From: Limanda limanda
Taxonomy: Eukaryota; Chordata; Actinopteri; Pleuronectiformes; Pleuronectidae
Length of the DNA: 64,000 nucleotides
NCBI RefSeq assembly: GCF_963576545.1
Contig: NW_026870461.1
Coordinates: 417,140-481,139, forward strand
Direction: 5' to 3'
The notes below the pieces were generated by a model. The model was not told where the DNA came from, ran no database searches, and saw nothing but the letters and a program-made list of their open reading frames with translations. Every line of letters begins with the position of its first letter. The first letter of the stretch is position 1. This document shows positions 22,415 to 36,321 of this stretch, in pieces. The position numbers and the translations under genes are program-made.

Positions 22415-24483
22415 GCAAGTAGGCTCTACCCCCACTAAATGGGGTAGCGCGCATCGATCGGTACCATCCTTGAGCTTCTCCGACTTTCGGAAGGGTTAGG
22501 GTTAGGGTTAGGGATGAAAGCACATAGGAGAAAGAGATATTCTTGAATAACTTTTTTTGTGAAGGTCGGAGAGACTTGGAAAGTGGTTGCATCTGGACTA
22601 ATTTGGGTCCTGCGGATCGATTGGTACCATCCCCGAGCTTGTACGACCTTCGGAAGAGGTCGACCGACGAAATTCCCCCAAATCTGAGGAGATATTCTTG
22701 AATAACTTTTTTTGTGAAGGTCGGAGAGACTTGCAAGTAGGCTCTACCCCCACTAAATGGGGTAGCGCGCATCGATCGGTACCATCCTTGAGCTTCTCCG
22801 ACTTTCGGAAGGGTTAGGGTTAGGGTTAGGGATGAAAGCACATAGGAGAAAGAGATATTCTTGAATAACTTTTTTTGTGAAGGTCGGAGAGACTTGCAAG
22901 TAGGCTCTACCCCCACTAAATGGGGTTGCGCGCATCGATCGGTACCATCCTTGAGCTTCTCCGACTTTCGGAAGGGTTAGGGTTAGGGATGAAAGCACAT
23001 AGGAGAAAGAGATATTCTTGAATAACTTTTTTTGTGAAGGTCGGAGAGACTTGGAAAGTGGTTGCATCTGGACTAATTTGGGTCCTGCGGATCGATTGGT
23101 ACCATCCCCGAGCTTGTACGACCTTCGGAAGAGGTCGACCGACGAAATTCCCCCAAATCTGAGGAGATATTCTTGAATAACTTTTTTTGTGAAGGTCGGA
23201 GAGACTTGCAAGTAGGCTCTACCCCCACTAAATGGGGTAGCGCGCATCGATCGGTACCATCCTTGAGCTTCTCCGACTTTCGGAAGGGTTAGGGTTAGGG
23301 TTAGGGATGAAAGCACATAGGAGAAAGAGATATTCTTGAATAACTTTTTTTGTGAAGGTCGGAGAGACTTGCAAGTAGGCTCTACCCCCACTAAATGGGG
23401 TTGCGCGCATCGATCGGTACCATCCTTGAGCTTCTCCGACTTTCGGAAGGGTTAGGGTTAGGGATGAAAGCACATAGGAGAAAGAGATATTCTTGAATAA
23501 CTTTTTTTGTGAAGGTCGGAGAGACTTGGAAAGTGGTTGCATCTGGACTAATTTGGGTCCTGCGGATCGATTGGTACCATCCCCGAGCTTGTACGACCTT
23601 CGGAAGAGGTCGACCGACGAAATTCCCCCAAATCTGAGGAGATATTCTTGAATAACTTTTTTTGTGAAGGTCGGAGAGACTTGCAAGTAGGCTCTACCCC
23701 CACTAAATGGGGTAGCGCGCATCGATCGGTACCATCCTTGAGCTTCTCCGACTTTCGGAAGGGTTAGGGTTAGGGTTAGGGATGAAAGCACATAGGAGAA
23801 AGAGATATTCTTGAATAACTTTTTTTGTGAAGGTCGGAGAGACTTGCAAGTAGGCTCTACCCCCACTAAATGGGGTTGCGCACATCGATCGGTACCATCC
23901 TTGAGCTTCTCCGACTTTCGGAAGGGTTAGGGTTAGGGATGAAAGCACATAGGAGAAAGAGATATTCTTGAATAACTTTTTTTGTGAAGGTCGGAGAGAC
24001 TTGGAAAGTGGTTGCATCTGGACTAATTTGGGTCCTGCGGATCGATTGGTACCATCCCCGAGCTTGTACGACCTTCGGAAGAGGTCGACCGACGAAATTC
24101 CCCCAAATCTGAGGAGATATTCTTGAATAACTTTTTTTGTGAAGGTCGGAGAGACTTGCAAGTAGGCTCTACCCCCACTAAATGGGGTAGCGCGCATCGA
24201 TCGGTACCATCCTTGAGCTTCTCCGACTTTCGGAAGGGTTAGGGTTAGGGTTAGGGATGAAAGCACATAGGAGAAAGAGATATTCTTGAATAACTTTTTT
24301 TGTGAAGGTCGGAGAGACTTGCAAGTAGGCTCTACCCCCACTAAATGGGGTTGCGCGCATCGATCGGTACCATCCTTGAGCTTCTCCGACTTTCGGAAGG
24401 GTTAGGGTTAGGGTTAGGGATGAAAGCACATAGGAGAAAGAGATATTCTTGAATAACTTTTTTTGTGAAGGTCGGAGAGACTT

Positions 24484-26405
24484 GGAAAGTGGTTGCATCT
24501 GGACTAATTTGGGTCCTGCGGATCGATTGGTACCATCCCCGAGCTTGTACGACCTTCGGAAGAGGTCGACCGACGAAATTCCCCCAAATCTGAGGAGATA
24601 TTCTTGAATAACTTTTTTTGTTAAGGTCGGAGAGACTTGCAAGTAGGCTCTACCCCCACTAAATGGGCAGCGCGCATCGATCGGTACCATCCTTGAGCTT
24701 CTCCGACTTTCGGAAGGGTTAGGGTTAGGGTTAGGGATGAAAGCACATAGGAGAAAGAGATATTCTTGAATAACTTTTTTTGTGAAGGTCGGAGAGACTT
24801 GCAAGTAGGCTCTACCCCCACTAAATGGGGTTGCGCGCATCGATCGGTACCATCCTTGAGCTTCTCCGACTTTCGGAAGGGTTAGGGTTAGGGTTAGGGA
24901 TGAAAGCACATAGGAGAAAGAGATATTCTTGAATAACTTTTTTTGTGAAGGTCGGAGAGACTTGGAAAGTGGTTGCATCTGGACTAATTTGGGTCCTGCG
25001 GATCGATTGGTACCATCCCCGAGCTTGTACGACCTTCGGAAGAGGTCGACCGACGAAATTCCCCCAAATCTGAGGAGATATTCTTGAATAACTTTTTTTG
25101 TGAAGGTCGGAGAGACTTGCAAGTAGGCTCTACCCCCACTAAATGGGGTAGCGCGCATCGATCGGTACCATCCTTGAGCTTCTCCGACTTTCGGAAGGGT
25201 TAGGGTTAGGGTTAGGGATGAAAGCACATAGGAGAAAGAGATATTCTTGAATAACTTTTTTTGTGAAGGTCGGAGAGACTTGCAAGTAGGCTCTACCCCC
25301 ACTAAATGGGGTTGCGCGCATCGATCGGTACCATCCTTGAGCTTCTCCGACTTTCGGAAGGGTTAGGGTTAGGGTTAGGGATGAAAGCACATAGGAGAAA
25401 GAGATATTCTTGAATAACTTTTTTTGTGAAGGTCGGAGAGACTTGGAAAGTGGTTGCATCTGGACTAATTTGGGTCCTGCGGATCGATTGGTACCATCCC
25501 CGAGCTTGTACGACCTTCGGAAGAGGTCGACCGACGAAATTCCCCCAAATCTGAGGAGATATTCTTGAATAACTTTTTTTGTTAAGGTCGGAGAGACTTG
25601 CAAGTAGGCTCTACCCCCACTAAATGGGCAGCGCGCATCGATCGGTACCATCCTTGAGCTTCTCCGACTTTCGGAAGGGTTAGGGTTAGGGTTAGGGATG
25701 AAAGCACATAGGAGAAAGAGATATTCTTGAATAACTTTTTTTGTGAAGGTCGGAGAGACTTGCAAGTAGGCTCTACCCCCACTAAATGGGGTTGCGCGCA
25801 TCGATCGGTACCATCCTTGAGCTTCTCCGACTTTCGGAAGGGTTAGGGTTAGGGTTAGGGATGAAAGCACATAGGAGAAAGAGATATTCTTGAATAACTT
25901 TTTTTGTGAAGGTCGGAGAGACTTGGAAAGTGGTTGCATCTGGACTAATTTGGGTCCTGCGGATCGATTGGTACCATCCCCGAGCTTGTACGACCTTCGG
26001 AAGAGGTCGACCGACGAAATTCCCCCAAATCTGAGGAGATATTCTTGAATAACTTTTTTTGTGAAGGTCGGAGAGACTTGCAAGTAGGCTCTACCCCCAC
26101 TAAATGGGGTAGCGCGCATCGATCGGTACCATCCTTGAGCTTCTCCGACTTTCGGAAGGGTTAGGGTTAGGGTTAGGGATGAAAGCACATAGGAGAAAGA
26201 GATATTCTTGAATAACTTTTTTTGTGAAGGTCGGAGAGACTTGCAAGTAGGCTCTACCCCCACTAAATGGGGTTGCGCGCATCGATCGGTACCATCCTTG
26301 AGCTTCTCCGACTTTCGGAAGGGTTAGGGTTAGGGTTAGGGATGAAAGCACATAGGAGAAAGAGATATTCTTGAATAACTTTTTTTGTGAAGGTCGGAGA
26401 GACTT
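24484..26405 (+). repeat. Tandem duplication of two HORs (961-bp offset)
   Basis: Segments 24484-25444 and 25445-26405 share two rare changes: gttaagg in the B tail (near 24621 and 25582) and the 1-bp shorter aaatgggcag in the following A (near 24663 and 25624). The 1-bp loss restores frame and creates 374-codon minus-strand open frames at 24178-25302 and 25139-26263, which are still repeat translations. Confidence 0.92.
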
Positions 26406-28323
26406 GGAAAGTGGTTGCATCTGGACTAATTTGGGTCCTGCAGATCGATTGGTACCATCCCCGAGCTTGTACGACCTTCGGAAGAGGTCGACCGACGAAA
26501 TTCCCCCAAATCTGAGGAGATATTCTTGAATAACTTTTTTTGTGAAGGTCGGAGAGACTTGCAAGTAGGCTCTACCCCCACTAAATGGGGTAGCGCGCAT
26601 CGATCGGTACCATCCTTGAGCTTCTCCGACTTTCGGAAGGGTTAGGGTTAGGGTTAGGGATGAAAGCACATAGGAGAAAGAGATATTCTTGAATAACTTT
26701 TTTTGTGAAGGTCGGAGAGACTTGCAAGTAGGCTCTACCCCCACTAAATGGGGTTGCGCGCATCGATCGGTACCATCCTTGAGCTTCTCCGACTTTCGGA
26801 AGGGTTAGGGTTAGGGTTAGGGATGAAAGCACATAGGAGAAAGAGATATTCTTGAATAACTTTTTTTGTGAAGGTCGGAGAGACTTGGAAAGTGGTTGCA
26901 TCTGGACTAATTTGGGTCCTGCAGATCGATTGGTACCATCCCCGAGCTTGTACGACCTTCGGAAGAGGTCGACCGACGAAATTCCCCCAAATCTGAGGAG
27001 ATATTCTTGAATAACTTTATTTGTGAAGGTCGGAGAGACTTGCAAGTAGGCTCTACCCCCACTAAATGGGGTAGCGCGCATCGATCGGTACCATCCTTGA
27101 GCTTCTCCGACTTTCGGAAGGGTTAGGGTTAGGGTTAGGGATGAAAGCACATAGGAGAAAGAGATATTCTTGAATAACTTTTTTTGTGAAGGTCGGAGAG
27201 ACTTGCAAGTAGGCTCTACCCCCACTAAATGGGGTAGCGCGCATCGATCGGTACCATCCTTGAGCTTCTCCGACTTTCGGAAGGGTTAGGGTTAGGGTTA
27301 GGGATGAAAGCACATAGGAGAAAGAGATATTCTTGAATAACTTTTTTCGTGAAGGTCGGAGAGACTTGGAAAGTGGTTGCATCTGGACTAATTTGGGTCC
27401 TGCAGATCGATTGGTACCATCCCCGAGCTTGTACGACCTTCGGAAGAGGTCGACCGACGAAATTCCCCCAAATCTGAGGAGATATTCTTGAATAACCTTT
27501 TTTGTGAAGGTCGGAGAGACTTGCAAGTAGGCTCTACCCCCACTAAATGGGGTAGCGCGCATCGATCGGTACCATCCTTGAGCTTCTCCGACTTTCGGAA
27601 GGGTTAGGGTTAGGGTTAGGGATGAAAGCACATAGGAGAAAGAGATATTCTTGAATAACTTTTTTTGTGAAGGTCGGAGAGACTTGCAAGTAGGCTCTAC
27701 CCCCACTAAATGGGGTAGCGCACATCGATCGGTACCTTCCTTGAGCTTCTCCGACTTTCGGAAGGGTTAGGGTTAGGGTTAGGGATGAAAGCACATAGGA
27801 GAAAGAGATATTCTTGAATAACTTTTTTTGTGAAGGTTGGAGAGACTTGGAAAGTGGTTGCATCTGGACTAATTTGGGTCCTGCGGATCGATTGGTACCA
27901 TCCCCGAGCTTGTACGACCTTCGGAAGAGGTCGACCGACGAAATTCCCCCAAATCTGAGGAGATATTCTTGAATAACTTTTTTTGTGAAGGTCGGAGAGA
28001 CTTGCAAGTAGGCTCTACCCCCACTAAATGGGGTAGCGCGCATCGATCGGTACCATCCTTGAGCTTCTCCGACTTTCGGAAGGGTTAGGGTTAGGGTTAG
28101 GGATGAAAGCACATAGGAGAAAGAGATATTCTTGAATAACTTTTTTTGTGAAGGTCGGAGAGACTTGCAAGTAGGCTCTACCCCCACTAAATGGGGTTGC
28201 GCGCATCGATCGGTACCATCCTTGAGCTTCTCCGACTTTCGGAAGGGTTAGGGTTAGGGATGAAAGCACATAGGAGAAAGAGATATTCTTGAATAACTTT
28301 TTTTGTGAAGGTCGGAGAGACTT

Positions 28324-28967
28324 GGAAAGTGGTTGCATCTGGACTAATTTGGGTCCTGCGGATCGATTGGTACCATCCCCGAGCTTGTACGACCTTCGGA
28401 AGAGGTCGACCGACGAAATTCCCCCAAATCTGAGGAGATATTCTTGAATAACTTTTTTTGTGAAGGTCGGAGAGACTTGCAAGTAGGCTCTACCCCCACT
28501 AAATGGGGTAGCGCGCATCGATCGGTACCATCCTTGAGCTTCTCCGACTTTCGGAAGGGTTAGGGTTAGGGTTAGGGATGAAAGCACATAGGAGAAAGAG
28601 ATATTCTTGAATAACTTTTTTTGTGAAGGTCGGAGAGACTTGCAAGTAGGCTCTACCCCCACTAAATGGGGTTGCGCGCATCGATCGGTACCATCCTTGA
28701 GCTTCTCCGACTTTCGGAAGGGTTAGGGTTAGGGTTAGGGATGAAAGCACATAGGAGAAAGAGATATTCTTGAATAACTTTTTTTGTGAAGGTCGGAGAG
28801 ACTTGCAAGTAGGCTCTACCCCCACTAAATGGGGTTGCGCGCATCGATCGGTACCATCCTTGAGCTTCTCCGACTTTCGGAAGGGTTAGGGTTAGGGTTA
28901 GGGATGAAAGCACATAGGAGAAAGAGATATTCTTGAATAACTTTTTTTGTGAAGGTCGGAGAGACTT
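28324..28967 (+). repeat. AAAB-type unit
   Basis: B 28324-28478 is followed by three A monomers at 28479, 28642 and 28805, the last two with TTG. The next B is at 28968. Confidence 0.93.
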
Positions 28968-31900
28968 GGAAAGTGGTTGCATCTGGACTAATTTGGGTCC
29001 TGCAGATCGATTGGTACCATCCCCGAGCTTGTACGACCTTCGGAAGAGGTCGACCGACGAAATTCCCCCAAATCTGAGGAGATATTCTTGAATAACTTTT
29101 TTTGTGAAGGTCGGAGAGACTTGCAAGTAGGCTCTACCCCCACTAAATGGGGTAGCGCGCATCGATCGGTACCATCCTTGAGCTTCTCCGACTTTCGGAA
29201 GGGTTAGGGTTAGGGTTAGGGATGAAAGCACATAGGAGAAAGAGATATTCTTGAATAACTTTTTTTGTGAAGGTCGGAGAGACTTGCAAGTAGGCTCTAC
29301 CCCCACTAAATGGGGTAGCGCGCATCGATCGGTATCATCCTTGAGCTTCTCCGACTTTCGGAAGGGTTAGGGTTAGGGTTAGGGATGAAAGCACATAGGA
29401 GAAAGAGATATTCTTGAATAACTTTTTTTGTGAAGGTCGGAGAGACTTGGAAAGTGGTTGCATCTGGACTAATTTGGGTCCTGCGGATCGATTGGTACCA
29501 TCCCCGAGCTTGTACGACCTTTGGAAGAGGTCGACCGACGAAATTCCCCCAAATCTGAGGAGATATTCTTGAATAACTTTTTTTGTGAAGGTCGGAGAGA
29601 CTTGCAAGTAGGCTCTACCCCCACTAAATGGGGTAGCGCGCATCGATTGGTACCATCCTTGTGCTTTTCCGACTTTTGGAAGGGTTAGGGTTAGGGTTAG
29701 GGATGAAAGCACATAGGAGAAAGAGATATTCTTGAATAACTTTTTTTGTGAAGGTCGGAGAGACTTGCAAGTAGGCTCTACCCCCACTAAATGGGGTAGC
29801 GCGCATCGATCGGTACCATCCTTGAGCTTCTCCGACTTTCGGAAGGGTTAGGGTTAGGGTTAGGGATGAAAGCACATAGGAGAAAGAGATATTCTTGAAT
29901 AACTTTTTTTGTGAAGGTCGGAGAGACTTGGAAAGTGGTTGCATCTGGACTAATTTGGGTCCTGCAGATCGATTGGTACCATCCCCGAGCTTGTACGACC
30001 TTCGGAAGAGGTCGACCGACGAAATTCCCCCAAATCTGAGGAGATATTCTTGAATAACTTTTTTTGTGAAGGTCGGAGAGACTTGCAAGTAGGCTCTACC
30101 CCCACTAAATGGGGTAGCGCGCATCGATCGGTACCATCCTTGAGCTTCTCCGACTTTCGGAAGGGTTAGGGTTAGGGATGAAAGCACATAGGAGAAAGAG
30201 ATATTCTTGAATAACTTTTTTTGTGAAGGTCGGAGAGACTTGCAAGTAGGCTCTACCCCCACTAAATGGGGTAGCGCACATCGATCGGTACCATCCTTGA
30301 GCTTCTCCGACTTTCGGAAGGGTTAGGGTTAGGGTTAGGGATGAAAGCACATAGGAGAAAGAGATATTCTTGAATAACTTTTTTTGTGAAGGTCGGAGAG
30401 ACTTGGAAAGTGGTTGCATCTGGACTAATTTGGGTCCTGCGGATCGATTGGTACCATCCCCGAGCTTGTACGACCTTCGAAAGAGGTCGACCGACGAAAT
30501 TCCCCCAAATCTGAGGAGATATTCTTGAATAACTTTTTTTGTGAAGGTCGGAGAGACTTGCAAGTAGGCTCTACCCCCACTAAATGGGGTAGCGCGCATC
30601 GATCGGTACCATCCTTGAGCTTCTCCGACTTTCGGAAGGGTTAGGGTTAGGGTTAGGGATGAAAGCACATAGGAGAAAGAGATATTCTTGAATAACTTTT
30701 TTTGTGAAGGTCGGAGAGACTTGCAAGTAGGCTCTACCCCCACTAAATGGGGTTGCGCGCATCGATCGGTACCATCCTTGAGCTTCTCCGACTTTCGGAA
30801 GGGTTAGGGTTAGGGATGAAAGCACATAGGAGAAAGAGATATTCTTGAATAACTTTTTTTGTGAAGGTCGGAGAGACTTGGAAAGTGGTTGCATCTGGAC
30901 TAATTTGGGTCCTGCGGATCGATTGGTACCATCCCCGAGCTTGTACGACCTTAGGAAGAGGTCGACCGACGAAATTCCCCCAAATCTGAGGAGATATTCT
31001 TGAATAACTTTTTTTGTGAAGGTCGGAGAGACTTGCAAGTAGGCTCTACCCCCACTAAATGGGGTAGCGCGCATCGATCGGTACCATCCTTGAGCTTCTC
31101 CGACTTTCGGAAGGGTTAGGGTTAGGGTTAGGGATGAAAGCACATAGGAGAAAGAGATATTCTTGAATAACTTTTTTTGTGAAGGTCGGAGAGACTTGCA
31201 AGTAGGCTCTACCCCCACTAAATGGGGTAGCGCGCATCGATCGGTACCATCCTTGAGCTTCTCCGACTTTCGGAAGGGTTAGGGTTAGGGATGAAAGCAC
31301 ATAGGAGAAAGAGATATTCTTGAATAACGTTTTTTGTGAAGGTCGGAGAGACTTGGAAAGTGGTTGCATCTGGACTAATTTGGGTCCTGCAGATCGATTG
31401 GTACCATCCCCGAGCTTGTACGACCTTCGGAAGAGGTCGACCGACGAAATTCCCCCAAATCTGAGGAGATATTCTTGAATAACTTTTTTTGTGAAGGTCG
31501 GAGAGACTTGCAAGTAGGCTCTACCCCCACTAAATGGGGTAGCGCGCATCGATCGGTACCATCCTTGAGCTTCTCCGACTTTCGGAAGGGTTAGGGTTAG
31601 GGTTAGGGATGAAAGCACATAGGAGAAAGAGATATTCTTGAATAACTTTTTTTGTGAAGGTCGGAGAGACTTGCAAGTAGGCTCTACCCCCACTAAATGG
31701 GGTAGCGCACATCGATCGGTACCATCCTTGAGCTTCTCCGACTTTCGGAAGGGTTAGGGTTAGGGTTAGGGATGAAAGCACATAGGAGAAAGAGATATTC
31801 TTGAATAACTTTTTTTGTGAAGGTCGGAGAGACTTGGAAAGTGGTTGCATCTGGACTAATTTGGGTCCTGCGGATCGATTGGTACCATCCCCGAGCTTGT

Positions 31901-34234
31901 ACGACCTTCGGAAGAGGTCGACCGACGAAATTCCCCCAAATCTGAGGAGATATTCTTGAATAACTTTTTTTGTGAAGGTCGGAGAGACTTGCAAGTAGGC
32001 TCTACCCCCACTAAATGGGGTAGCGCGCATCGATCGGTACCATCCTTGAGCTTCTCCGACTTTCGGAAGGGTTAGGGTTAGGGTTAGGGATGAAAGCACA
32101 TAGGAGAAAGAGATATTCTTGAATAACTTTTTTTGTGAAGGTCGGAGAGACTTGCAAGTAGGCTCTACCCCCACTAAATGGGGTTGCGCACATCGATCGG
32201 TACCATCCTTGAGCTTCTCCGACTTTCGGAAGGGTTAGGGTTAGGGATGAAAGCACATAGGAGAAAGAGATATTCTTGAATAACTTTTTTTGTGAAGGTC
32301 GGAGAGACTTGGAAAGTGGTTGCATCTGGACTAATTTGGGTCCTGCAGATCGATTGGTACCATCCCCGAGCTTGTACGACCTTCGGAAGAGGTCGACCGA
32401 CGAAATTCCCCCAAATCTGAGGAGATATTCTTGAATAACTTTTTTTGTGAAGGTCGGAGAGACTTGCAAGTAGGCTCTACCCCCACTAAATGGGGTAGCG
32501 CGCATCGATCGGTACCATCCTTGAGCTTCTCCGACTTTCGGAAGGGTTAGGGTTAGGGTTAGGGATGAAAGCACATAGGAGAAAGAGATATTCTTGAATA
32601 ACTTTTTTTGTGAAGGTCGGAGAGACTTGCAAGTAGGCTCTACCCCCACTAAATGGGGTTGCGCGCATCGATCAGTACCATCCTTGAGCTTCTCCGACTT
32701 TCGGAAGGGTTAGGGTTAGGGTTAGGGATGAAAGCACATAGGAGAAAGAGATATTCTTGAATAACTTTTTTTGTGAAGGTCGGAGAGACTTGGAAAGTGG
32801 TTGCATCTGGACTAATTTGGGTCCTGCGGATCGATTGGTACCATCCCCGAGCTTGTACGACCTTCGGAAGAGGTCGACCGACGAAATTCCCCCAAATCTG
32901 AGGAGATATTCTTGAATAACTTTTTTTGTGAAGGTCGGAGAGACTTGCAAGTAGGCTCTACCCCCACTAAATGGGGTAGCGCGCATCGATCGGTACCATC
33001 CTTGAGCTTCTCCGACTTTCGGAAGGGTTAGGGTTAGGGTTAGGGATGAAAGCACATAGGAGAAAGAGATATTCTTGAATAACTTTTTTTGTGAAGGTCG
33101 GAGAGACTTGCAAGTAGGCTCTACCCCCACTAAATGGGGTTGCGCGCATCGATCGGTACCATCCTTGAGCTTCTCCGACTTTCGGAAGGGTTAGGGTTAG
33201 GGTTAGGGATGAAAGCACATAGGAGAAAGAGATATTCTTGAATAACTTTTTTTGTGAAGGTCGGAGAGACTTGGAAAGTGGTTGCATCTGGACTAATTTG
33301 GGTCCTGCGGATCGATTGGTACCATCCCCGAGCTTGTACGACCTTCGGAAGAGGTCGACCGACGAAATTCCCCCAAATCTGAGGAGATATTCTTGAATAA
33401 CTTTTTTTGTTAAGGTCGGAGAGACTTGCAAGTAGGCTCTACCCCCACTAAATGGGGTAGCGCGCATCGATCGGTACCATCCTTGAGCTTCTCCGACTTT
33501 CGGAAGGGTTAGGGTTAGGGTTAGGGATGAAAGCACATAGGAGAAAGAGATATTCTTGAATAACTTTTTTTGTGAGGGTCGGAGAGACTTGCAAGTAGGC
33601 TCTACCCCCACTAAATGGGGTTGCGCGCATCGATCGGTACCATCCTTGAGCTTCTCCGACTTTCGGAAGGGTTAGGGTTAGGGTTAGGGATGAAAGCACA
33701 TAGGAGAAAGAGATATTCTTGAATAACTTTTTTTGTGAAGGTCGGAGAGACTTGGAAAGTGGTTGCATCTGGACTAATTTGGGTCCTGCGGATCGATTGG
33801 TACCATCCCCGAGCTTGTACGACCTTCGGAAGAGGTCGACCGACGAAATTCCCCCAAATCTGAGGAGATATTCTTGAATAACTTTTTTTGTGAAGGTCGG
33901 AGAGACTTGCAAGTAGGCTCTACCCCCACTAAATGGGGTAGCGCGCATCGATCGGTACCATCCTTGAGCTTCTCCGACTTTCGGAAGGGTTAGGGTTAGG
34001 GTTAGGGATGAAAGCACATAGGAGAAAGAGATATTCTTGAATAACTTTTTTTGTGAAGGTCGGAGAGACTTGCAAGTAGGCTCTACCCCCACTAAATGGG
34101 GTTGCGCGCATCGATCGGTACCATCCTTGAGCTTCTCCGACTTTCGGAAGGGTTAGGGTTAGGGTTAGGGATGAAAGCACATAGGAGAAAGAGATATTCT
34201 TGAATAACTTTTTTTGTGAAGGTCGGAGAGACTT
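28968..34234 (+). repeat. Regular AAB HOR block 4
   Basis: B starts at 28968, 29449, 29930, 30405, 30880, 31355, 31836, 32311, 32792, 33273 and 33754. Short A monomers start at 30085, 30723, 31198 and 32154. A 29604 is unusually divergent, with gattgg, ccttgtgcttttcc and cttttgg changes within about 45 bp. A 29286 has ggtatc, losing the GGTACC site. B 30405 has ttcgaaag and B 30880 has ttaggaag. Confidence 0.94.
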
Positions 34235-34878
34235 GGAAAGTGGTTGCATCTGGACTAAATTGGGTCCTGCAGATCGATTGGTACCATCCCCGAGCTTGTA
34301 CGACCTTCGGAAGAGGTCGACCGACGAAATTCCCCCAAATCTGAGGAGATATTCTTGAATAACTTTTTTTGTGAAGGTCGGAGAGACTTGCAAGTAGGCT
34401 CTACCCCCACTAAATGGGGTAGCGCGCATCGATCGGTACCATCCTTGAGCTTCTCCGACTTTCGGAAGGGTTAGGGTTAGGGTTAGGGATGAAAGCACAT
34501 AGGAGAAAGAGATATTCTTGAATAACTTTTTTTGTGAAGGTCGGAGAGACTTGCAAGTAGGCTCTACCCCCACTAAATGGGGTTGCGCGCATCGATCGGT
34601 ACCATCTTTGAGCTTCTCCGACTTTCGGAAGGGTTAGGGTTAGGGTTAGGGATGAAAGCACATAGGAGAAAGAGATATTCTTGAATAACTTTTTTTGTGA
34701 AGGTCGGAGAGACTTGCAAGTAGGCTCTACCCCCACTAAATGGGGTTGCGCGCATCGATCGGTACCATCCTTGAGCTTCTCCGACTTTCGGAAGGGTTAG
34801 GGTTAGGGTTAGGGATGAAAGCACATAGGAGAAAGAGATATTCTTGAATAACTTTTTTTGTGAAGGTCGGAGAGACTT
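34235..34878 (+). repeat. AAAB-type unit
   Basis: B 34235-34389 has taaattggg in place of taatttggg. Three A monomers follow at 34390, 34553 (ccatctttgagc) and 34716. Confidence 0.93.
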
Positions 34879-36321
34879 GGAAAGTGGTTGCATCTGGACT
34901 AATTTGGGTCCTGCGGATCGATTGGTACCATCCCCGAGCTTGTACGACCTTCGGAAGAGGTCGACCGACGAAATTCCCCCAAATCTGAGGAGATATTCTT
35001 GAATAACTTTTTTTGTGAAGGTCGGAGAGACTTGCAAGTAGGCTCTACCCCCACTAAATGGGGTAGCGCGCATCGATCGGTACCATCCTTGAGCTTCTCC
35101 GACTTTCGGAAGGGTTAGGGTTAGGGTTAGGGATGAAAGCACATAGGAGAAAGAGATATTCTTGAATAACTTTTTTTGTGAAGGTCGGAGAGACTTGCAA
35201 GTAGGCTCTACCCCCACTAAATGGGGTTGCGCGCATCGATCGGTACCATCCTTGAGCTTCTCCGACTTTCGGAAGGGTTAGGGTTAGGGTTAGGGATGAA
35301 AGCACATAGGAGAAAGAGATATTCTTGAATAACTTTTTTTGTGAAGGTCGGAGAGACTTGGAAAGTGGTTGCATCTGGACTAAATTGGGTCCTGCAGATC
35401 GATTGGTACCATCCCCGAGCTTGTACGACCTTCGGAAGAGGTCGACCGACGAAATTCCCCCAAATCTGAGGAGATATTCTTGAATAACTTTTTTTGTGAA
35501 GGTCGGAGAGACTTGCAAGTAGGCTCTACCCCCACTAAATGGGGTAGCGCGCATCGATCGGTACCATCCTTGAGCTTCTCCGACTTTCGGAAGGGTTAGG
35601 GTTAGGGTTAGGGATGAAAGCACATAGGAGAAAGAGATATTCTTGAATAACTTTTTTTGTGAAGGTCGGAGAGACTTGCAAGTAGGCTCTACCCCCACTA
35701 AATGGGGTTGCGCGCATCGATCGGTACCATCTTTGAGCTTCTCCGACTTTCGGAAGGGTTAGGGTTAGGGTTAGGGATGAAAGCACATAGGAGAAAGAGA
35801 TATTCTTGAATAACTTTTTTTGTGAAGGTCGGAGAGACTTGGAAAGTGGTTGCATCTGGACTAATTTGGGTCCTGCGGATCGATTGGTACCATCCCCGAG
35901 CTTGTACGACCTTCGGAAGAGGTCGACCGACGAAATTCCCCCAAATCTGAGGAGATATTCTTGAATAACTTTTTTTGTGAAGGTCGGAGAGACTTGCAAG
36001 TAGGCTCTACCCCCACTAAATGGGGTAGCGCGCATCGATCGGTACCATCCTTGAGCTTCTCCGACTTTCGGAAGGGTTAGGGTTAGGGTTAGGGATGAAA
36101 GCACATAGGAGAAAGAGATATTCTTGAATAACTTTTTTTGTGAAGGTCGGAGAGACTTGCAAGTAGGCTCTACCCCCACTAAATGGGGTTGCGCGCATCG
36201 ATCGGTACCATCCTTGAGCTTCTCCGACTTTCGGAAGGGTTAGGGTTAGGGTTAGGGATGAAAGCACATAGGAGAAAGAGATATTCTTGAATAACTTTTT
36301 TTGTGAAGGTCGGAGAGACTT
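34235..36321 (+). repeat. Duplication with 1125-bp offset
   Basis: The taaattggg change in B 34235 recurs in B 35360, and ccatctttgagc in A 34553 recurs in A 35678, both exactly 1125 bp apart. The first copy has three A monomers before the next B and the second has two, so one A was gained or lost. Confidence 0.85.

Larger units (their letters stand above)
13950..28323 (+). repeat. Regular AAB HOR block 3 (14.4 kb)
   Basis: B starts at 13950, 14431, 14912, 15393, 15868, 16349, 16830, 17305, 17786, 18267, 18742, 19217, 19698, 20179, 20654, 21135, 21616, 22097, 22578, 23053, 23528, 24003, 24484, 24964, 25445, 25925, 26406, 26887, 27368 and 27849, each followed by two A monomers. Short 157-bp A monomers start at 15548, 17148, 18585, 19060, 20497, 22896, 23371, 23846 and 28167. 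A 24639 and A 25600 are 162 bp through a shared 1-bp loss (aaatgggcag). This is the longest stretch without a change in monomer order. Confidence 0.94.

Noticed and set aside
24178..26263. 374-codon minus-strand frames as a real gene pair
   Set aside because: They result from the shared 1-bp loss at 24663 and 25624 that joins two repeat frames; sequence content is ordinary A and B monomers.
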